Source: Microbacter sp. GSS18
GTDB lineage: Bacteria; Actinomycetota; Actinomycetes; Actinomycetales; Microbacteriaceae
DNA: 64,000 bases
NCBI GenBank assembly: GCA_029319145.1
Contig: CP119753.1
Coordinates: forward strand, 1,116,001 to 1,180,000
Direction: 5' to 3'
Each line of letters begins with the position of its first letter. Positions within the stretch are counted from its first letter, which is position 1. The notes under the pieces are model-generated. The model saw only the letters and a program-made list of their open reading frames with translations. It made no database searches and was not told the origin of the DNA. Of the stretch, positions 1-15,200 are shown piece by piece. The translations under genes and the position numbers were made by a program.

Positions 1-1
1 G

Positions 2-940
2 ATCAACAACGTCATCGGCCAGGCGCTGCTGACCAAGCGCCTGGGCAAGACGCGCGTGATCGCCGAGACCGGCGCCGGCCAGCACGGCGTCGCCACGGCG
101 ACCGCGGCGGCGCTGTTCGGGTTCGAGTGCACCATCTACATGGGCGAGGTCGACACCGAGCGCCAGGCGCTGAACGTCGCTCGCATGCGGCTCCTGGGCG
201 CCGAGGTCGTGCCGGTGACGACGGGATCGCGGACGCTCAAGGACGCGATCAACGAGGCCTACCGGGACTGGGTCGCCAGCGTCGAGACGACGAACTACAT
301 CTTCGGCACGGCCGCGGGTCCCCACCCGTTCCCGGCGATGGTGCGCGACTTCCAGAAGATCATCGGCGAGGAGGCCCGCGCCCAGCTGCTGGACGAGATC
401 GGGCGGCTGCCCGACGCGGTCATCGCGTGCGTGGGCGGCGGCTCCAACGCGATCGGCATGTTCGACGCGTTCCTCGACGACTCCGGCGTCGCCCTCTACG
501 GCGTCGAAGCGGCCGGCGACGGCGTCGACACGCCCCGCCACGCGGCGTCGATCGAGCGCGGCCGGCCCGGCGTCCTCCACGGCGCGAAGACCTACGTGCT
601 GCAGGACGAGGACGGCCAGACCGTCGAGTCCCACTCGATCTCGGCGGGACTGGACTACCCGGGCGTCGGACCCGAGCACGCGTGGCTGGCCTCGATCGGG
701 CGCGCGACCTACATCCCCGCCACCGACGACGAGGCGATGCAGGCGCTGCGCCTGCTGTCGCGCACCGAGGGCATCATCCCCGCCATCGAATCCGCGCACG
801 CCCTCGCCGGCGCCCTGCGCATCGGACGCGAGCTCGGCCCGGACGCCGTGCTGGCGGTCTCGCTGTCGGGACGCGGCGACAAGGACATGGACACGGCCGC
901 CCGCTACTTCGGGCTGTACGACGAAGGAGCCACCGAATGA
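2..940 (+). CDS. trpB: Tryptophan synthase beta subunit, 5' end missing
   Basis: This enzyme condenses indole with L-serine using PLP, the last step of tryptophan synthesis, in a complex with TrpA. The open frame runs in from the window edge. The first residues, [10 protein letters not shown], normally follow directly after the PLP-binding lysine (HK-INN), so that lysine lies just outside the window. The phosphate-binding loop GGGSNAIG is visible at about 428-451. Roughly the first quarter of a usual protein of about 400 residues is missing because of the window edge, not because of a mutation. The stop codon overlaps the trpA start in an ATGA arrangement, so translation of the two subunits is probably coupled. 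Confidence 0.97.
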   Translation: MNNVIGQALLTKRLGKTRVIAETGAGQHGVATATAAALFGFECTIYMGEVDTERQALNVARMRLLGAEVVPVTTGSRTLKDAINEAYRDWVASVETTNYIFGTAAGPHPFPAMVRDFQKIIGEEARAQLLDEIGRLPDAVIACVGGGSNAIGMFDAFLDDSGVALYGVEAAGDGVDTPRHAASIERGRPGVLHGAKTYVLQDEDGQTVESHSISAGLDYPGVGPEHAWLASIGRATYIPATDDEAMQALRLLSRTEGIIPAIESAHALAGALRIGRELGPDAVLAVSLSGRGDKDMDTAARYFGLYDEGATE

Positions 941-1731
941 CCTCGCGCGTGTCGGCCGCCATCGACGCCGCGCGCGCCGCGGGGCGCGGAGCGTTCGTCG
1001 GCTACCTGCCGATCGGCTATCCCGACCTGCAGACGAGCATCGAGGCGGCGGTGACGCTCGCCGAGAACGGCGCGGACATCCTCGAGCTCGGCCCGCCGTA
1101 CTCGGATCCGGTGATGGACGGCCCCATCATCCAGGAGGCCACGACGGCGGCCCTCGCCGCCGGCTTCAAGCTGCGCGACACCTTCACCGCGGTGCGCGAG
1201 ATCGTACGGCGCGTCGACGTGCCCGTGCTCGTCATGACGTATTGGAACCCCGTGCTCCAGTACGGCGTGGACCGGTTCGCCGACGAGCTCAGCGCCGCGG
1301 GCGGCGCCGGCCTCATCACCCCCGACATCACGCCGGACGCGGCGGGGGAGTGGGTCGCCGCGAGCACGCGCACCGGGCTCGACCGGGTCTTCCTGGCGGC
1401 CCCGACCTCCACCGAAGACCGGCTCCGGATGATCGTCGAGAACTCCACCGGCTTCGTGTACACCGTCTCGACGATGGGCATCACGGGGGAGCGGGCGCAG
1501 CTCGACGCCGCCGCGCGCACGCTCGTCGCCCGGCTGCGCGAGCACGGGGCCGGCCACGCCTGCGTCGGCATCGGCATCTCGAACGCCGAGCAGGTCGCCG
1601 GCGTGCTCGAGTACGCCGACGGCGCCATCGTCGGCACAGCCCTCGTCCGCGCCCTGCGCGACGGCGGCCTCGAGGGTCTCGCGGCCGCCGCACGCGACCT
1701 CGCCGGTGGCACAGCGCTCCACTCGATCTAG
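937..1731 (+). CDS. trpA: Tryptophan synthase alpha subunit
   Basis: TrpA cleaves indole-3-glycerol phosphate to indole and glyceraldehyde 3-phosphate and channels indole to TrpB. The 264-residue product is of normal length. The catalytic pair is visible: E50 in ILELG and D61 in SDPVMDG, which match Glu49 and Asp60 of the well-studied enteric enzyme. The ATG at 937 overlaps the trpB stop by four bases. A longer open frame extends upstream, but it only overlaps trpB in another frame. It is followed after 53 bases by lgt, as in other actinobacteria. Confidence 0.97.
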   Translation: MTSRVSAAIDAARAAGRGAFVGYLPIGYPDLQTSIEAAVTLAENGADILELGPPYSDPVMDGPIIQEATTAALAAGFKLRDTFTAVREIVRRVDVPVLVMTYWNPVLQYGVDRFADELSAAGGAGLITPDITPDAAGEWVAASTRTGLDRVFLAAPTSTEDRLRMIVENSTGFVYTVSTMGITGERAQLDAAARTLVARLREHGAGHACVGIGISNAEQVAGVLEYADGAIVGTALVRALRDGGLEGLAAAARDLAGGTALHSI

Positions 1732-1784
1732 ACTTCACACGTCGGCAATCCCCGGCACACCCACCAGCAAGGACCCGATCGCAC

Positions 1785-2771
1785 ATGATCCATGCCGCGC
1801 ACAGCTTCACGAACACCCTCGTCGCCAGCATCCCGAGCCCGTCGATCAGCTACTTCGACCTGGGGCCGCTGCGCGTCCACATCTACGCGCTGTGCATCAT
1901 CACGGGCATCATCGTCGCGGTCCTGATGACCAACCACCGCCTCACCAAGCGCGGGGCGGAGCCCTGGGTGGTCATCGACATCGCCCTCATCGCCGTCCCG
2001 CTCGCCATCATCACGGCGCGCATCTACCACGTGCTCACGCACTGGAGCTTCTACTTCGGCGAGGGCGCCGACCCGCTCACCGCGCTCTACATCTGGGAGG
2101 GCGGCATCGCCATCTACGGCGCGCTAATCGGCGGCGCCGTGGGCGCGTGGCTGGGATGCCGCTGGACCGGCATCCGCTTCTGGTCGTTCGCCGACGCCCT
2201 GGCACCGGGCATCCTGCTCGCACAGGCCATCGGACGCTTCGGCAACTGGTTCAACCAGGAGCTGTTCGGGCTTCCCACCGACCTGCCGTGGGGCCTCGAG
2301 ATCGACAGCGACAACCCCGCCTTCCCGCCGGGGCTCGAGCCCGGAACGCTGTTCCACCCGACCTTCCTGTACGAGGTCCTCTGGAACACGCTCGGCGTGC
2401 TGGTGCTGCTGTGGGCCGGTCGCGCCCTCAAGCTCCAGTGGGGCAAGCTCTTCGCCCTCTACCTCATCTGGTACAGCGCGGGCCGCGTCGTGTGGGAGTC
2501 CATCCGCATCGATCCGAGCGAGATCATCCTGGGCCTGCGCACCAACGTGTGGGCCGCCATCATCGGCGTCCTGCTCGGTCTCGTCATCATCGTCGTGCAG
2601 ACGCGGAGGCACCCGGGGATCGAGGCGTCGCCGTATTCTCCGGGCCGCGAATGGCGCCCGGACGGACCTGTACAATCTCAGGACACCGACGACTACGTCG
2701 ACGTCAGCGAACCGCCGGCGGCCGAGGAAGTCACAGCGAACGCCACAAGCACTGTCGCCACGAAGAAGTAA
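1785..2771 (+). CDS. lgt: Prolipoprotein diacylglyceryl transferase
   Basis: Lgt transfers diacylglycerol from phosphatidylglycerol to the lipobox cysteine of prolipoproteins at the cytoplasmic membrane. The 328-residue product has several hydrophobic segments and the family signature GRFGNWFNQE at about residues 149-158. The ATG at 1785 begins MIHAAHSF. The histidine found in the HGGLIG motif of enteric Lgt is a tyrosine here (IAIYGALIGG), which is common in actinobacterial versions. A hydrophilic tail of about 50 residues rich in E, D, T and A follows the last membrane segment. The stop codon lies inside an 18-base tandem duplication. Likely substrates in this window include the FKBP lipoprotein at 44265-45227, and Lnt is encoded at 36985-38565. 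Confidence 0.95.
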   Translation: MIHAAHSFTNTLVASIPSPSISYFDLGPLRVHIYALCIITGIIVAVLMTNHRLTKRGAEPWVVIDIALIAVPLAIITARIYHVLTHWSFYFGEGADPLTALYIWEGGIAIYGALIGGAVGAWLGCRWTGIRFWSFADALAPGILLAQAIGRFGNWFNQELFGLPTDLPWGLEIDSDNPAFPPGLEPGTLFHPTFLYEVLWNTLGVLVLLWAGRALKLQWGKLFALYLIWYSAGRVVWESIRIDPSEIILGLRTNVWAAIIGVLLGLVIIVVQTRRHPGIEASPYSPGREWRPDGPVQSQDTDDYVDVSEPPAAEEVTANATSTVATKK

Positions 2772-2800
2772 CGCACGCTCCGGAAGTAACGCACGCTCCG
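2765..2800. repeat. 18-bp perfect tandem duplication over the lgt stop
   Basis: The unit GAAGTAACGCACGCTCCG occurs twice back to back, at 2765-2782 and 2783-2800. The first copy carries the lgt stop TAA and the second copy is untranslated. It looks like a recent slippage duplication. Confidence 0.9.
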
Positions 2801-2861
2801 CAAGCATCACCCACTGGGCCGACGTCGTCCCATCTTGAGCATCAACGTGAGGACGGTAGGT

Positions 2862-8922
<6,061 letters not shown>

Positions 8923-8925
<3 letters not shown>

Positions 8926-8942
8926 GCTTGCGAGGGCCTCGC
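8923..8942 (+). promoter_or_regulatory. Probable pyk promoter -10 box and leader hairpin
   Basis: TAGGCT at 8923-8928 overlaps the gltD stop. It is followed by a short inverted repeat, GCGAG-GGC-CTCGC, at 8930-8942. A start near 8935 would give pyk a leader of about 42 bases. This is inferred from motif similarity only. Confidence 0.4.
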
Positions 8943-8976
8943 GGCCACTGGGATTCATTCACACAGAAAGCACGGG

Positions 8977-10419
8977 ATGAGACGCGCCAAGATCGTCGCC
9001 ACACTGGGACCTGCGACTTCGACGTACGAGATGGTGCGAGCCATCATCGACGCCGGTGTCGACGTCGCCCGGTTCAACCTGAGCCACGGAGACTACTCCG
9101 TCCACGAGAACAACTTCGCCAACGTGCGCAAGGCTGCCGACGACGCCGGTCGCTCGGTCGCCGCGCTGGTGGACCTCCAGGGCCCGAAGATCCGGCTCGG
9201 CAAGTTCGCCGCCGGCCCCCACGAACTCGCCGAGGGTGACATCTTCAAGATCACCGTCGAGGACATCGCCGGCACCAAGGAGATCTGCGGCACGACATTC
9301 AAGGGCCTGCCCCAGGATGTCGAGCCCGGTGACATGCTGCTGATCGACGACGGCAAGGTCCGCGTCGAGGTCATCTCCACCGACGGCACGGTCGTGACGA
9401 CCAAGGTCATCGTGGGCGGTCCGGTCTCGGACAACAAGGGCATCAATCTCCCCGGCGTCGCCGTGAACGTGCCCGCCCTCAGCGAGAAGGACGAGGCCGA
9501 CCTGCGGTGGGCGCTGCGCGCCGGCGCCGACTTCATCGCGCTGTCCTTCGTCCGCAGCGCGAAGGACGTCGAGCGCGTCCACGTCATCATGGCCGAGGAA
9601 GGGCACCGCATCCCCGTCATCGCCAAGATCGAGAAGCCGCAGGCCGTCGACAACCTCGAGGAGATCATCGACGCCTTCGACGGCATCATGGTCGCCCGCG
9701 GCGACCTGGGCGTCGAGCTTCCGCTCGAAGCGGTGCCGATCGTGCAGAAGCGCGCCGTGGAGCTGTGCCGCCGCATGGCCAAGCCGGTCATCGTCGCCAC
9801 GCAGATGCTCGAGTCGATGATCCACAGCCCGGTCCCCACGCGCGCCGAGACATCGGATGTCGCCAACGCCGTGCTCGACGGTGCCGATGCCGTGATGCTG
9901 TCGGGCGAGACGAGCGTCGGGGAGTACCCGACCATCGTCGTCGAGACGATGGCGCGCATCATCGAGTCGACCGAGGAGCACGGCCTCGAGCGCATCGCAC
10001 CGCTCACCGCCAAGCCGCGCACGCAGGGCGGCGCCATCACGCTCGCCGCGATGGAGGTCGCCGAGTTCGTCGAGGCGAAGTACCTGTGCATCTTCACCGA
10101 GTCGGGCGACACCGCGCGCCGCATGTCGCGCCTTCGGCCCGCCATCCCGACGATCGGCTTCGCGACCGACCCGGCGATCCGACGCCGCATGGCCATCACG
10201 TGGGGCGTGCGCTCGACGCTCGTGCAGCCGGTGTCGCACACCGACCGCATGTTCATCCAGGTGGACGACTACCTGCTCACGAACGAGCTGGCCACCGTCG
10301 GCGACAAGGTCGTCGTGATCTCGGGATCGCCCCCCGGCATCATCGGCTCGACCAATGACATCCGCATCCACCGCGTCGGCGACGCGGTTCACGGCAACGC
10401 GCCGGTCTACCGCGAGTAG
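8977..10419 (+). CDS. pyk: Pyruvate kinase
   Basis: Pyruvate kinase converts phosphoenolpyruvate and ADP to pyruvate and ATP in glycolysis. The 480-residue protein begins MRRAKIVATLGPAT, the usual N-terminus. It carries the catalytic-lysine signature IPVIAKIEKPQA at about residues 211-222 and the MVARGDLGVE motif at about 238-247. The length is typical for bacterial type II enzymes, with an A domain, inserted B domain and C-terminal regulatory domain. A strong hairpin follows 17 bases after the stop, so the gene is probably monocistronic. Confidence 0.97.
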   Translation: MRRAKIVATLGPATSTYEMVRAIIDAGVDVARFNLSHGDYSVHENNFANVRKAADDAGRSVAALVDLQGPKIRLGKFAAGPHELAEGDIFKITVEDIAGTKEICGTTFKGLPQDVEPGDMLLIDDGKVRVEVISTDGTVVTTKVIVGGPVSDNKGINLPGVAVNVPALSEKDEADLRWALRAGADFIALSFVRSAKDVERVHVIMAEEGHRIPVIAKIEKPQAVDNLEEIIDAFDGIMVARGDLGVELPLEAVPIVQKRAVELCRRMAKPVIVATQMLESMIHSPVPTRAETSDVANAVLDGADAVMLSGETSVGEYPTIVVETMARIIESTEEHGLERIAPLTAKPRTQGGAITLAAMEVAEFVEAKYLCIFTESGDTARRMSRLRPAIPTIGFATDPAIRRRMAITWGVRSTLVQPVSHTDRMFIQVDDYLLTNELATVGDKVVVISGSPPGIIGSTNDIRIHRVGDAVHGNAPVYRE

Positions 10420-10436
10420 GCCCCGTCCGCGGACCT

Positions 10437-10486
10437 GAAGACGGCGGCGGCCGCTCCACGACGGTGAGAGCGACCGCCGCCGTCTT
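10437..10486 (+). terminator. Strong hairpin terminator after pyk
   Basis: Arms of 20 bases (10437-10456 and 10467-10486) pair with one G-U position around a 10-base loop. There is no clear T-run downstream, which is common in high-GC actinobacteria. Confidence 0.8.
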
Positions 10487-10512
10487 CGCCGATCATCGCC
10501 CGCGGCGCGGGC

Positions 10513-10701
10513 ATGGCGCAGCGAGCCGGCGCGGGACACGCCCGGGCGACCGCAGATGACGAGTGCCGTCGCGTGGCCTCGGCCGACCCGGCGGCGGACA
10601 TCGCACGGGCCGAAGACCTGCTGGATGCGGGCGCCATCAGCCAGGGAGAGTTCGAGGCTCTCACGAGCAAGGCCCTGGGCAACCCGCACTTCGGCGGCTG
10701 A
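10513..10701 (+). CDS. Small SHOCT-domain-like protein
   Basis: The 62-residue product ends with a stretch (IARAEDLLDAGAISQGEFEA) that matches the SHOCT short C-terminal domain pattern: a helix, DAG-I, then a helix beginning with E-F. SHOCT modules usually sit at the end of larger, often membrane-anchored proteins and are thought to aid oligomerisation. Here almost nothing precedes the module, so this is either a minimal SHOCT protein or the remnant of a longer gene. No clear ribosome-binding site precedes the ATG at 10513. The gene sits between the pyk terminator and a tRNA gene on the other strand. No function can be assigned. Confidence 0.5.
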   Translation: MAQRAGAGHARATADDECRRVASADPAADIARAEDLLDAGAISQGEFEALTSKALGNPHFGG

Positions 10702-10742
10702 ACGCCGACGGGCGGCCACGCCCGCGCGACCGCCCGCTCACG

Positions 10743-10825
10743 TGCCGATGGTGGGAGTCGAACCCACACGCCCTCGCGGGCAACCGAGTTTGAGTCGGTC
10801 GCGTCTGCCATTCCGCCACACCGGC
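10743..10825 (-). tRNA. tRNA-Leu (anticodon CAA)
   Basis: The minus strand folds as a cloverleaf. It has the acceptor stem GCCGGTG with CATCGGC, the anticodon stem ACCGA/TCGGT with loop CTCAAAC (anticodon CAA, reading UUG), a long class II variable arm, and the T-arm GGGTTCGACTCCC. The discriminator base is A, and the CCA end is not encoded. Confidence 0.95.
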
Positions 10826-10851
10826 GGGCACGTGCGCGAACGACGATACCG

Positions 10852-10857
10852 TAGGAT
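10852..10857 (+). promoter_or_regulatory. -10 box of leaderless pdtaR-like gene
   Basis: TAGGAT ends six bases before the GTG start at 10864, which places the expected transcription start on the G of the start codon. Confidence 0.65.
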
Positions 10858-10863
10858 TCTAAG

Positions 10864-11484
10864 GTGACCGAGCAAGAGCAGAACGCCGCCGCAACCAGTT
10901 CGACCCCTCGTCGCGTCGTCGTGGCCGAGGACGAGTCGCTGATCCGTCTGGACATCGTGGAGATCCTCCGCGACAACGGATTCGACGTCGTCGGCGAGGC
11001 CGGCGATGGCGAGACCGCCGTCGCCCTCGCCACCGAGCTGCGCCCCGATCTGGTGATCATGGACGTGAAGATGCCCCAGCTGGACGGCATCTCGGCCGCC
11101 GAGAAGCTCAGCAAGAGCCACATCGCCCCGGTCGTCCTCCTGACCGCCTTCAGCCAGAAGGAGCTCGTCGAGCGTGCCAGCGAGGCCGGCGCCCTGGCCT
11201 ACGTCGTGAAGCCCTTCACTCCCAACGACCTGCTGCCGGCCATCGAGATCGCCCTGGCCCGCTACGAGCAGATCATCACGCTCGAGGCCGAGGTCGCCGA
11301 CATGGTCGAGCGCTTCGAGACCCGCAAGCTCGTCGACCGCGCCAAGGGCCTCCTCAACGAGAAGATGGGTCTGAGCGAGCCGGAGGCGTTCCGCTGGATC
11401 CAGAAGGCGTCCATGGACCGCCGCCTGACGATGCAGGACGTCGCCAAGGCGATCATCGAGCAGCTCGCGCCCAAGAAGGGCTGA
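10864..11484 (+). CDS. pdtaR: ANTAR-domain response regulator (PdtaR type)
   Basis: This is a two-component response regulator expected to bind RNA through its ANTAR domain and relieve terminators. Residues 17-130 form a receiver domain with phosphoacceptor D67 (VIMDVKMP), T94 and K116 (VVKPF). Residues of about 140-200 form the three-helix ANTAR domain (RKLVDRAKGLLNEKMGLS). The length of 206 residues matches mycobacterial PdtaR, which also lies a few genes from polA. The GTG start sits six bases after TAGGAT, so the mRNA is probably leaderless. No partner histidine kinase is encoded in the window. Confidence 0.92.
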   Translation: MTEQEQNAAATSSTPRRVVVAEDESLIRLDIVEILRDNGFDVVGEAGDGETAVALATELRPDLVIMDVKMPQLDGISAAEKLSKSHIAPVVLLTAFSQKELVERASEAGALAYVVKPFTPNDLLPAIEIALARYEQIITLEAEVADMVERFETRKLVDRAKGLLNEKMGLSEPEAFRWIQKASMDRRLTMQDVAKAIIEQLAPKKG

Positions 11485-11490
11485 GGCGCC

Positions 11491-11946
11491 TCACGCTCGT
11501 TCTCCCGCCGATCCGCGAGGACGGTGGGAGGCGACGTTGAGCAGCGTCGAACCCGCGAAGAGCGCGCCGGCGATGTACCACAGCGGACGGCCGACCTCAG
11601 CGAGCGGCCACCAGAAGAACATCGACGTCGCGAGGTACAGCGCCGTGTACGGAACGAACACGCTCCAGCGGATCGGCGATCGCCAGCGGATCCGCATCGC
11701 GTATTCGACCACGGCGCCGTACGCTGCCCACGCCAGATAGAGCAGCCCCGCCGCGGCGAACGACCACGACGCCCCCGACGCCACGAGCACGGCGCTGCCG
11801 ATCGCCGCGGGCACCGCGAGGGCATAGACGATCCACCCGAAGCGGATGGCCAGGTCCCGTCGGCGCCATCGCACGGCGAAGTGGACGAGCAGCAGGGTCT
11901 GGTACCCGAGCGCGCTCACGACGTAGATCGTCTCGTCGGTGTCCAC
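11491..11946 (-). CDS. Uncharacterised integral membrane protein
   Basis: The 151-residue product has about five hydrophobic segments (roughly residues 5-22, 36-57, 61-82, 96-113 and 122-140) joined by short basic loops such as RWRRR and RIRWRSP. I recognise no family. The likely start is the GTG at 11946. It lies 82 bases downstream of the thioesterase gene on the same strand, so the two may be cotranscribed. It converges with the pdtaR-like gene, and only six bases separate the two stop codons. Confidence 0.75.
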   Translation of the reverse strand: MDTDETIYVVSALGYQTLLLVHFAVRWRRRDLAIRFGWIVYALAVPAAIGSAVLVASGASWSFAAAGLLYLAWAAYGAVVEYAMRIRWRSPIRWSVFVPYTALYLATSMFFWWPLAEVGRPLWYIAGALFAGSTLLNVASHRPRGSAGERA

Positions 11947-12028
11947 GGAACCGATCCCAGCGATCCCGGCGTCCGAGCGCCAGAGCCGGAGGTCCCGCCG
12001 GGTGGTGATGGCCGGCGGACCGGTGGGG

Positions 12029-12454
12029 TCAGAGGTCCTTGATCATGTTCGTGATGCGGATGGTCGAGCAGCGCCGACCGTGATCGTCGGTCACGACGAT
12101 CTCGTGGACGGTGACCGACCGGCCCAGGTGCACCGGCGTGCACGTGCCGGTGACGTGTCCGCTGGTGGCAGAGCGTGTATGGGTGGCGTTGATGTCGACG
12201 CCGACGGCGAGGCGGCCCGGGCCGGCATAGAGATTCGCCGACATCGAGCCGAGAGACTCGCCGAGCACGACGTAGGCGCCGCCGTGCATGAGCCCGACCG
12301 GCTGGGTGTTGCCCTCGACGGGCATCGTCGCGACGCTGCGCTCGACGGTGAACTCGGTGAAGCGCATGCCCATCCGCTCCGCGAGCGCACCGATCCCACG
12401 GTTGGCGACCCACGCGAGTCCGTCGGTATCCGGATCCGGCAGCTGCTCGGGCAT
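12029..12454 (-). CDS. PaaI-family hotdog thioesterase
   Basis: Members of this family hydrolyse acyl-CoA or aryl-CoA thioesters. The 141-residue product is of single-hotdog length and carries the family motif GLMHGGAYVVLGES, with the HGG turn and a nearby acidic residue that may be catalytic. I chose the ATG at 12454, which begins MPEQLPDP and follows AGAGG on the minus strand, over a longer frame whose extra 25 residues are arginine- and proline-rich. It is divergent from polA with a 59-base shared intergenic region. The substrate cannot be predicted from sequence. Confidence 0.88.
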   Translation of the reverse strand: MPEQLPDPDTDGLAWVANRGIGALAERMGMRFTEFTVERSVATMPVEGNTQPVGLMHGGAYVVLGESLGSMSANLYAGPGRLAVGVDINATHTRSATSGHVTGTCTPVHLGRSVTVHEIVVTDDHGRRCSTIRITNMIKDL

Positions 12455-12501
12455 GGGCGACCTCTCGTACGTGACGCGGGGGGAGTGTCCGCGGCCGCGA
12501 C

Positions 12502-12507
12502 TAGGCT
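12502..12507 (+). promoter_or_regulatory. -10 box of leaderless polA
   Basis: TAGGCT ends six bases before the GTG start at 12514. No Shine-Dalgarno sequence is needed for a leaderless message. Confidence 0.65.
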
Positions 12508-12513
12508 GTCGGG

Positions 12514-15153
12514 GTGACGGACTCCGCAAAGCCTACCCTCCTGGTCGTCGACGGCCATTCGCTGGCGTATCGGGCGTTCTACGCGCTTCCGATCGACAAT
12601 TTCTCGACCAAGGACGGCCAGCACACCAACGGCATCTACGGGTTCCTGGCGATGCTCGTGAACCTGATCAAGGCCGAGAAGCCGACGCACATGGCCGTCG
12701 CGTTCGACACGTCGCGTCAGTCGTTCCGGACGCGGGAGTACGCCGAGTACAAGGCGAACCGTTCCGAGACCCCGGCCGAGTTCAAAGGGCAGATCCCCCT
12801 GCTCCAGGACTGCCTGGCGGCGATGGGCATCACGGTGCTCCAGAAGGAGGACATCGAGGCCGATGACATCCTCGCCACACTCGCGACGCAGGGCGCCGAG
12901 CGCGGGTACGAGGTGCTGGTGTGTTCGGGGGACCGCGACACGATCCAACTCGTCGACGACGACATCACGCTGCTCTACCCCAACGTGCAGGGCGTGTCGC
13001 AGCTCAAGCGCTACGACCCGGACGCGGTGGTCGAGAAGTACGGGCTCCCGCCCGCGCAGTACCCCGACATCGCGGCGCTCGTCGGCGAGACCAGCGACAA
13101 CCTGCCGGGCGTGCCCAAGGTCGGCGAGAAGACCGCTGTGAAGTGGCTGACGCAGTTCGGCACGCTCGACGAGCTGCTCGAGCGCTCGGGCGAGATCAAG
13201 GGAGTCGTCGGCGGCAACCTTCGCGAGCACCTCGACGACGTGCGCCGCAACCGTTCCCTGAACGCGCTGCTGCGCGACGTCGAGCTGCCGGTGGGCGTGG
13301 ACGATCTCGCGGTCCGCCCGATGGACGCGCAGGCCGTGCGAGACATCTTCGCGCGCCTCGAGTTCCGCACACTGCTGCCGCGCGTGTTCGAGGCCGCCGG
13401 TGTCGACGAGGCGATGGCCCCTGCCGCGCAGACGCCCGCCGTGACCATGCCCGAGCCCGCCGAACCCGACCCTGCCGCGTTGCGCGCGTTCGTCGAGGGC
13501 GCCGACGGCGACGTCGGCCTCACGATCGTGATCGAGGGCGGTCTGCCGGTGCGCCTCGGCGTCGCGACGGCGGATGCCGCGGCCGAAGCGGCGTGGGGGG
13601 ATGACGTCGCCGAAGCCCTCGGTCCCTGGCTGTCCTCGCCCGCACCGAAGGTCGTCAGCGACGCCAAGTCGCACGTGAAGGCCCTGCGACGAGCCGGCGT
13701 CCGGCTGGACGGCCTGGCGTTCGACCCGATCATCGCCGGGTGGCTCGTGCGCCCGAGCTTCCCCGACAAGACCCTCGCCGACCTCGTCGAGCGGTACCTC
13801 GACGAGAAGCTTCCCGAAGCCGATCCCAGCCAGCTCGTACCCGAGACCGAGGGTGCGACGCCGGGCCAGCTGGCGTGGTTCGCACTGCGCGTGGCCGGCG
13901 CCCTGCGCGCCGATCTGCCGGCGAAGGTCGCCGGCGTGCTCACCGACATCGAGCTGCCGACGCTGCAGTCGCTTGCGGACATGGAGCTGGCCGGCGTCGC
14001 CGTCTCGCACGAGAAGCTCTCGGGGTTCTCGGGCGAGCTCGCGCAGCGCGCCGACGGCATCGCGCAGGAGGCCTTCGCCACGATCGGCCGCGAGGTGAAT
14101 CTCGGCTCGCCCAAGCAGCTGCAGGAGGTGCTGTTCGAGGATCTCGGGCTGCCGAAGACGCGCAAGACCAAGACCGGCTACTCGACCGATGCGGCGGTGC
14201 TCGCAGACCTGCAGGAGTCGAGCCCGCATCCGTTCCTCGATCTGCTGCTTCAGCACCGGGAAGCGACCAAGCTGCGTCAGATCATCGAGTCACTGGACGG
14301 CTCCATCGCATCGGACGGCCGGATCCATACGACATACGTCCAGACCGGCAGCCAGACCGGACGGCTCAGCAGCACCGACCCCAACCTGCAGAACATCCCG
14401 GTCCGCACCGACGAGAGCCGCCGCATCCGCGCGGCCTTCGAGGTGGGCTCGGGCTACGAGACGCTGCTGACGGCCGACTACTCGCAGATCGAGATGCGCA
14501 TCATGGCCCATCTGTCGGAGGATCCGGGCCTCATCGAGGCGTTCAACTCCGGCGAGGACCTGCACCGCTTCGTCGGCGCGCGCGTGTTCGGCGTGAACCC
14601 CGAGGACGTCACGCCGGCGATGCGCACGAAGGTCAAGGCGATGTCGTACGGCCTGGTGTACGGCCTGTCGGCGTTCGGGCTGTCCAAGCAGCTGCGCATC
14701 GAGCAGTCCGAGGCCAAGCAGCTCATGATGGAGTACTTCGCGCGATTCGGCGCCGTTCGCGACTATCTGCGCTCGTCGGTCGAGCAGGCCCGCATCGACG
14801 GCTACACCGAGACGATCTTCGGGCGGCGCCGGCCGTTCCCCGATCTCGGCAGCCCGAACCGCGTGCTGCGCGAGAACGCCGAACGCGCGGCGCTGAACGC
14901 CCCCATCCAGGGCAGCGCCGCCGACATCATGAAGATCGCGCTGTTCCGCATCCATGGGGAGTTCCTCACGGCCGGAATGGACTCACGGGTCCTGCTGCAG
15001 ATCCACGACGAACTGGTCGTCGAGGTCGCGCCGGGGGAGTGGGATGCGGCCGAACGCATCGTCCGCGAGCGCATGGGCGGCGCCGCCGAGCTCTCGGTGC
15101 CGCTGGACGTCCAGATCGGGCGCGGCGGCGACTGGGACGAGGCGGCGCACTGA
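12514..15153 (+). CDS. polA: DNA polymerase I
   Basis: PolA processes Okazaki fragments and fills repair gaps. The 879-residue protein has an N-terminal 5'-3' nuclease domain (about 1-300), a middle domain that lacks recognisable 3'-5' exonuclease residues (about 310-490), and the polymerase domain (about 500-879). Polymerase motif A is DYSQIEMR with D655, motif B is RTKVKAMSYGLVYG, and motif C is QIHDELVVE with D832. The inactive-looking proofreading domain is usual in actinobacteria. The GTG start follows TAGGCT by six bases, which suggests a leaderless message. Confidence 0.97.
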   Translation: MTDSAKPTLLVVDGHSLAYRAFYALPIDNFSTKDGQHTNGIYGFLAMLVNLIKAEKPTHMAVAFDTSRQSFRTREYAEYKANRSETPAEFKGQIPLLQDCLAAMGITVLQKEDIEADDILATLATQGAERGYEVLVCSGDRDTIQLVDDDITLLYPNVQGVSQLKRYDPDAVVEKYGLPPAQYPDIAALVGETSDNLPGVPKVGEKTAVKWLTQFGTLDELLERSGEIKGVVGGNLREHLDDVRRNRSLNALLRDVELPVGVDDLAVRPMDAQAVRDIFARLEFRTLLPRVFEAAGVDEAMAPAAQTPAVTMPEPAEPDPAALRAFVEGADGDVGLTIVIEGGLPVRLGVATADAAAEAAWGDDVAEALGPWLSSPAPKVVSDAKSHVKALRRAGVRLDGLAFDPIIAGWLVRPSFPDKTLADLVERYLDEKLPEADPSQLVPETEGATPGQLAWFALRVAGALRADLPAKVAGVLTDIELPTLQSLADMELAGVAVSHEKLSGFSGELAQRADGIAQEAFATIGREVNLGSPKQLQEVLFEDLGLPKTRKTKTGYSTDAAVLADLQESSPHPFLDLLLQHREATKLRQIIESLDGSIASDGRIHTTYVQTGSQTGRLSSTDPNLQNIPVRTDESRRIRAAFEVGSGYETLLTADYSQIEMRIMAHLSEDPGLIEAFNSGEDLHRFVGARVFGVNPEDVTPAMRTKVKAMSYGLVYGLSAFGLSKQLRIEQSEAKQLMMEYFARFGAVRDYLRSSVEQARIDGYTETIFGRRRPFPDLGSPNRVLRENAERAALNAPIQGSAADIMKIALFRIHGEFLTAGMDSRVLLQIHDELVVEVAPGEWDAAERIVRERMGGAAELSVPLDVQIGRGGDWDEAAH

Positions 15154-15188
15154 GTCCGAGGGATTCCGGGACCAGGTCCCGCGGTGGA

Positions 15189-15194
15189 TAAGCT
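15189..15194 (+). promoter_or_regulatory. -10 box of the DUF885 gene
   Basis: TAAGCT ends six bases before ATG 15201. The six spacer bases GGAGGG could also act as a ribosome-binding site, so a leaderless mode is likely but not certain. Confidence 0.5.
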
Positions 15195-15200
15195 GGAGGG

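Noticed and set aside
2..940. trpB as a truncated pseudogene
   Set aside because: The frame is open to the window edge and matches the family without interruption. The missing part is outside the window.
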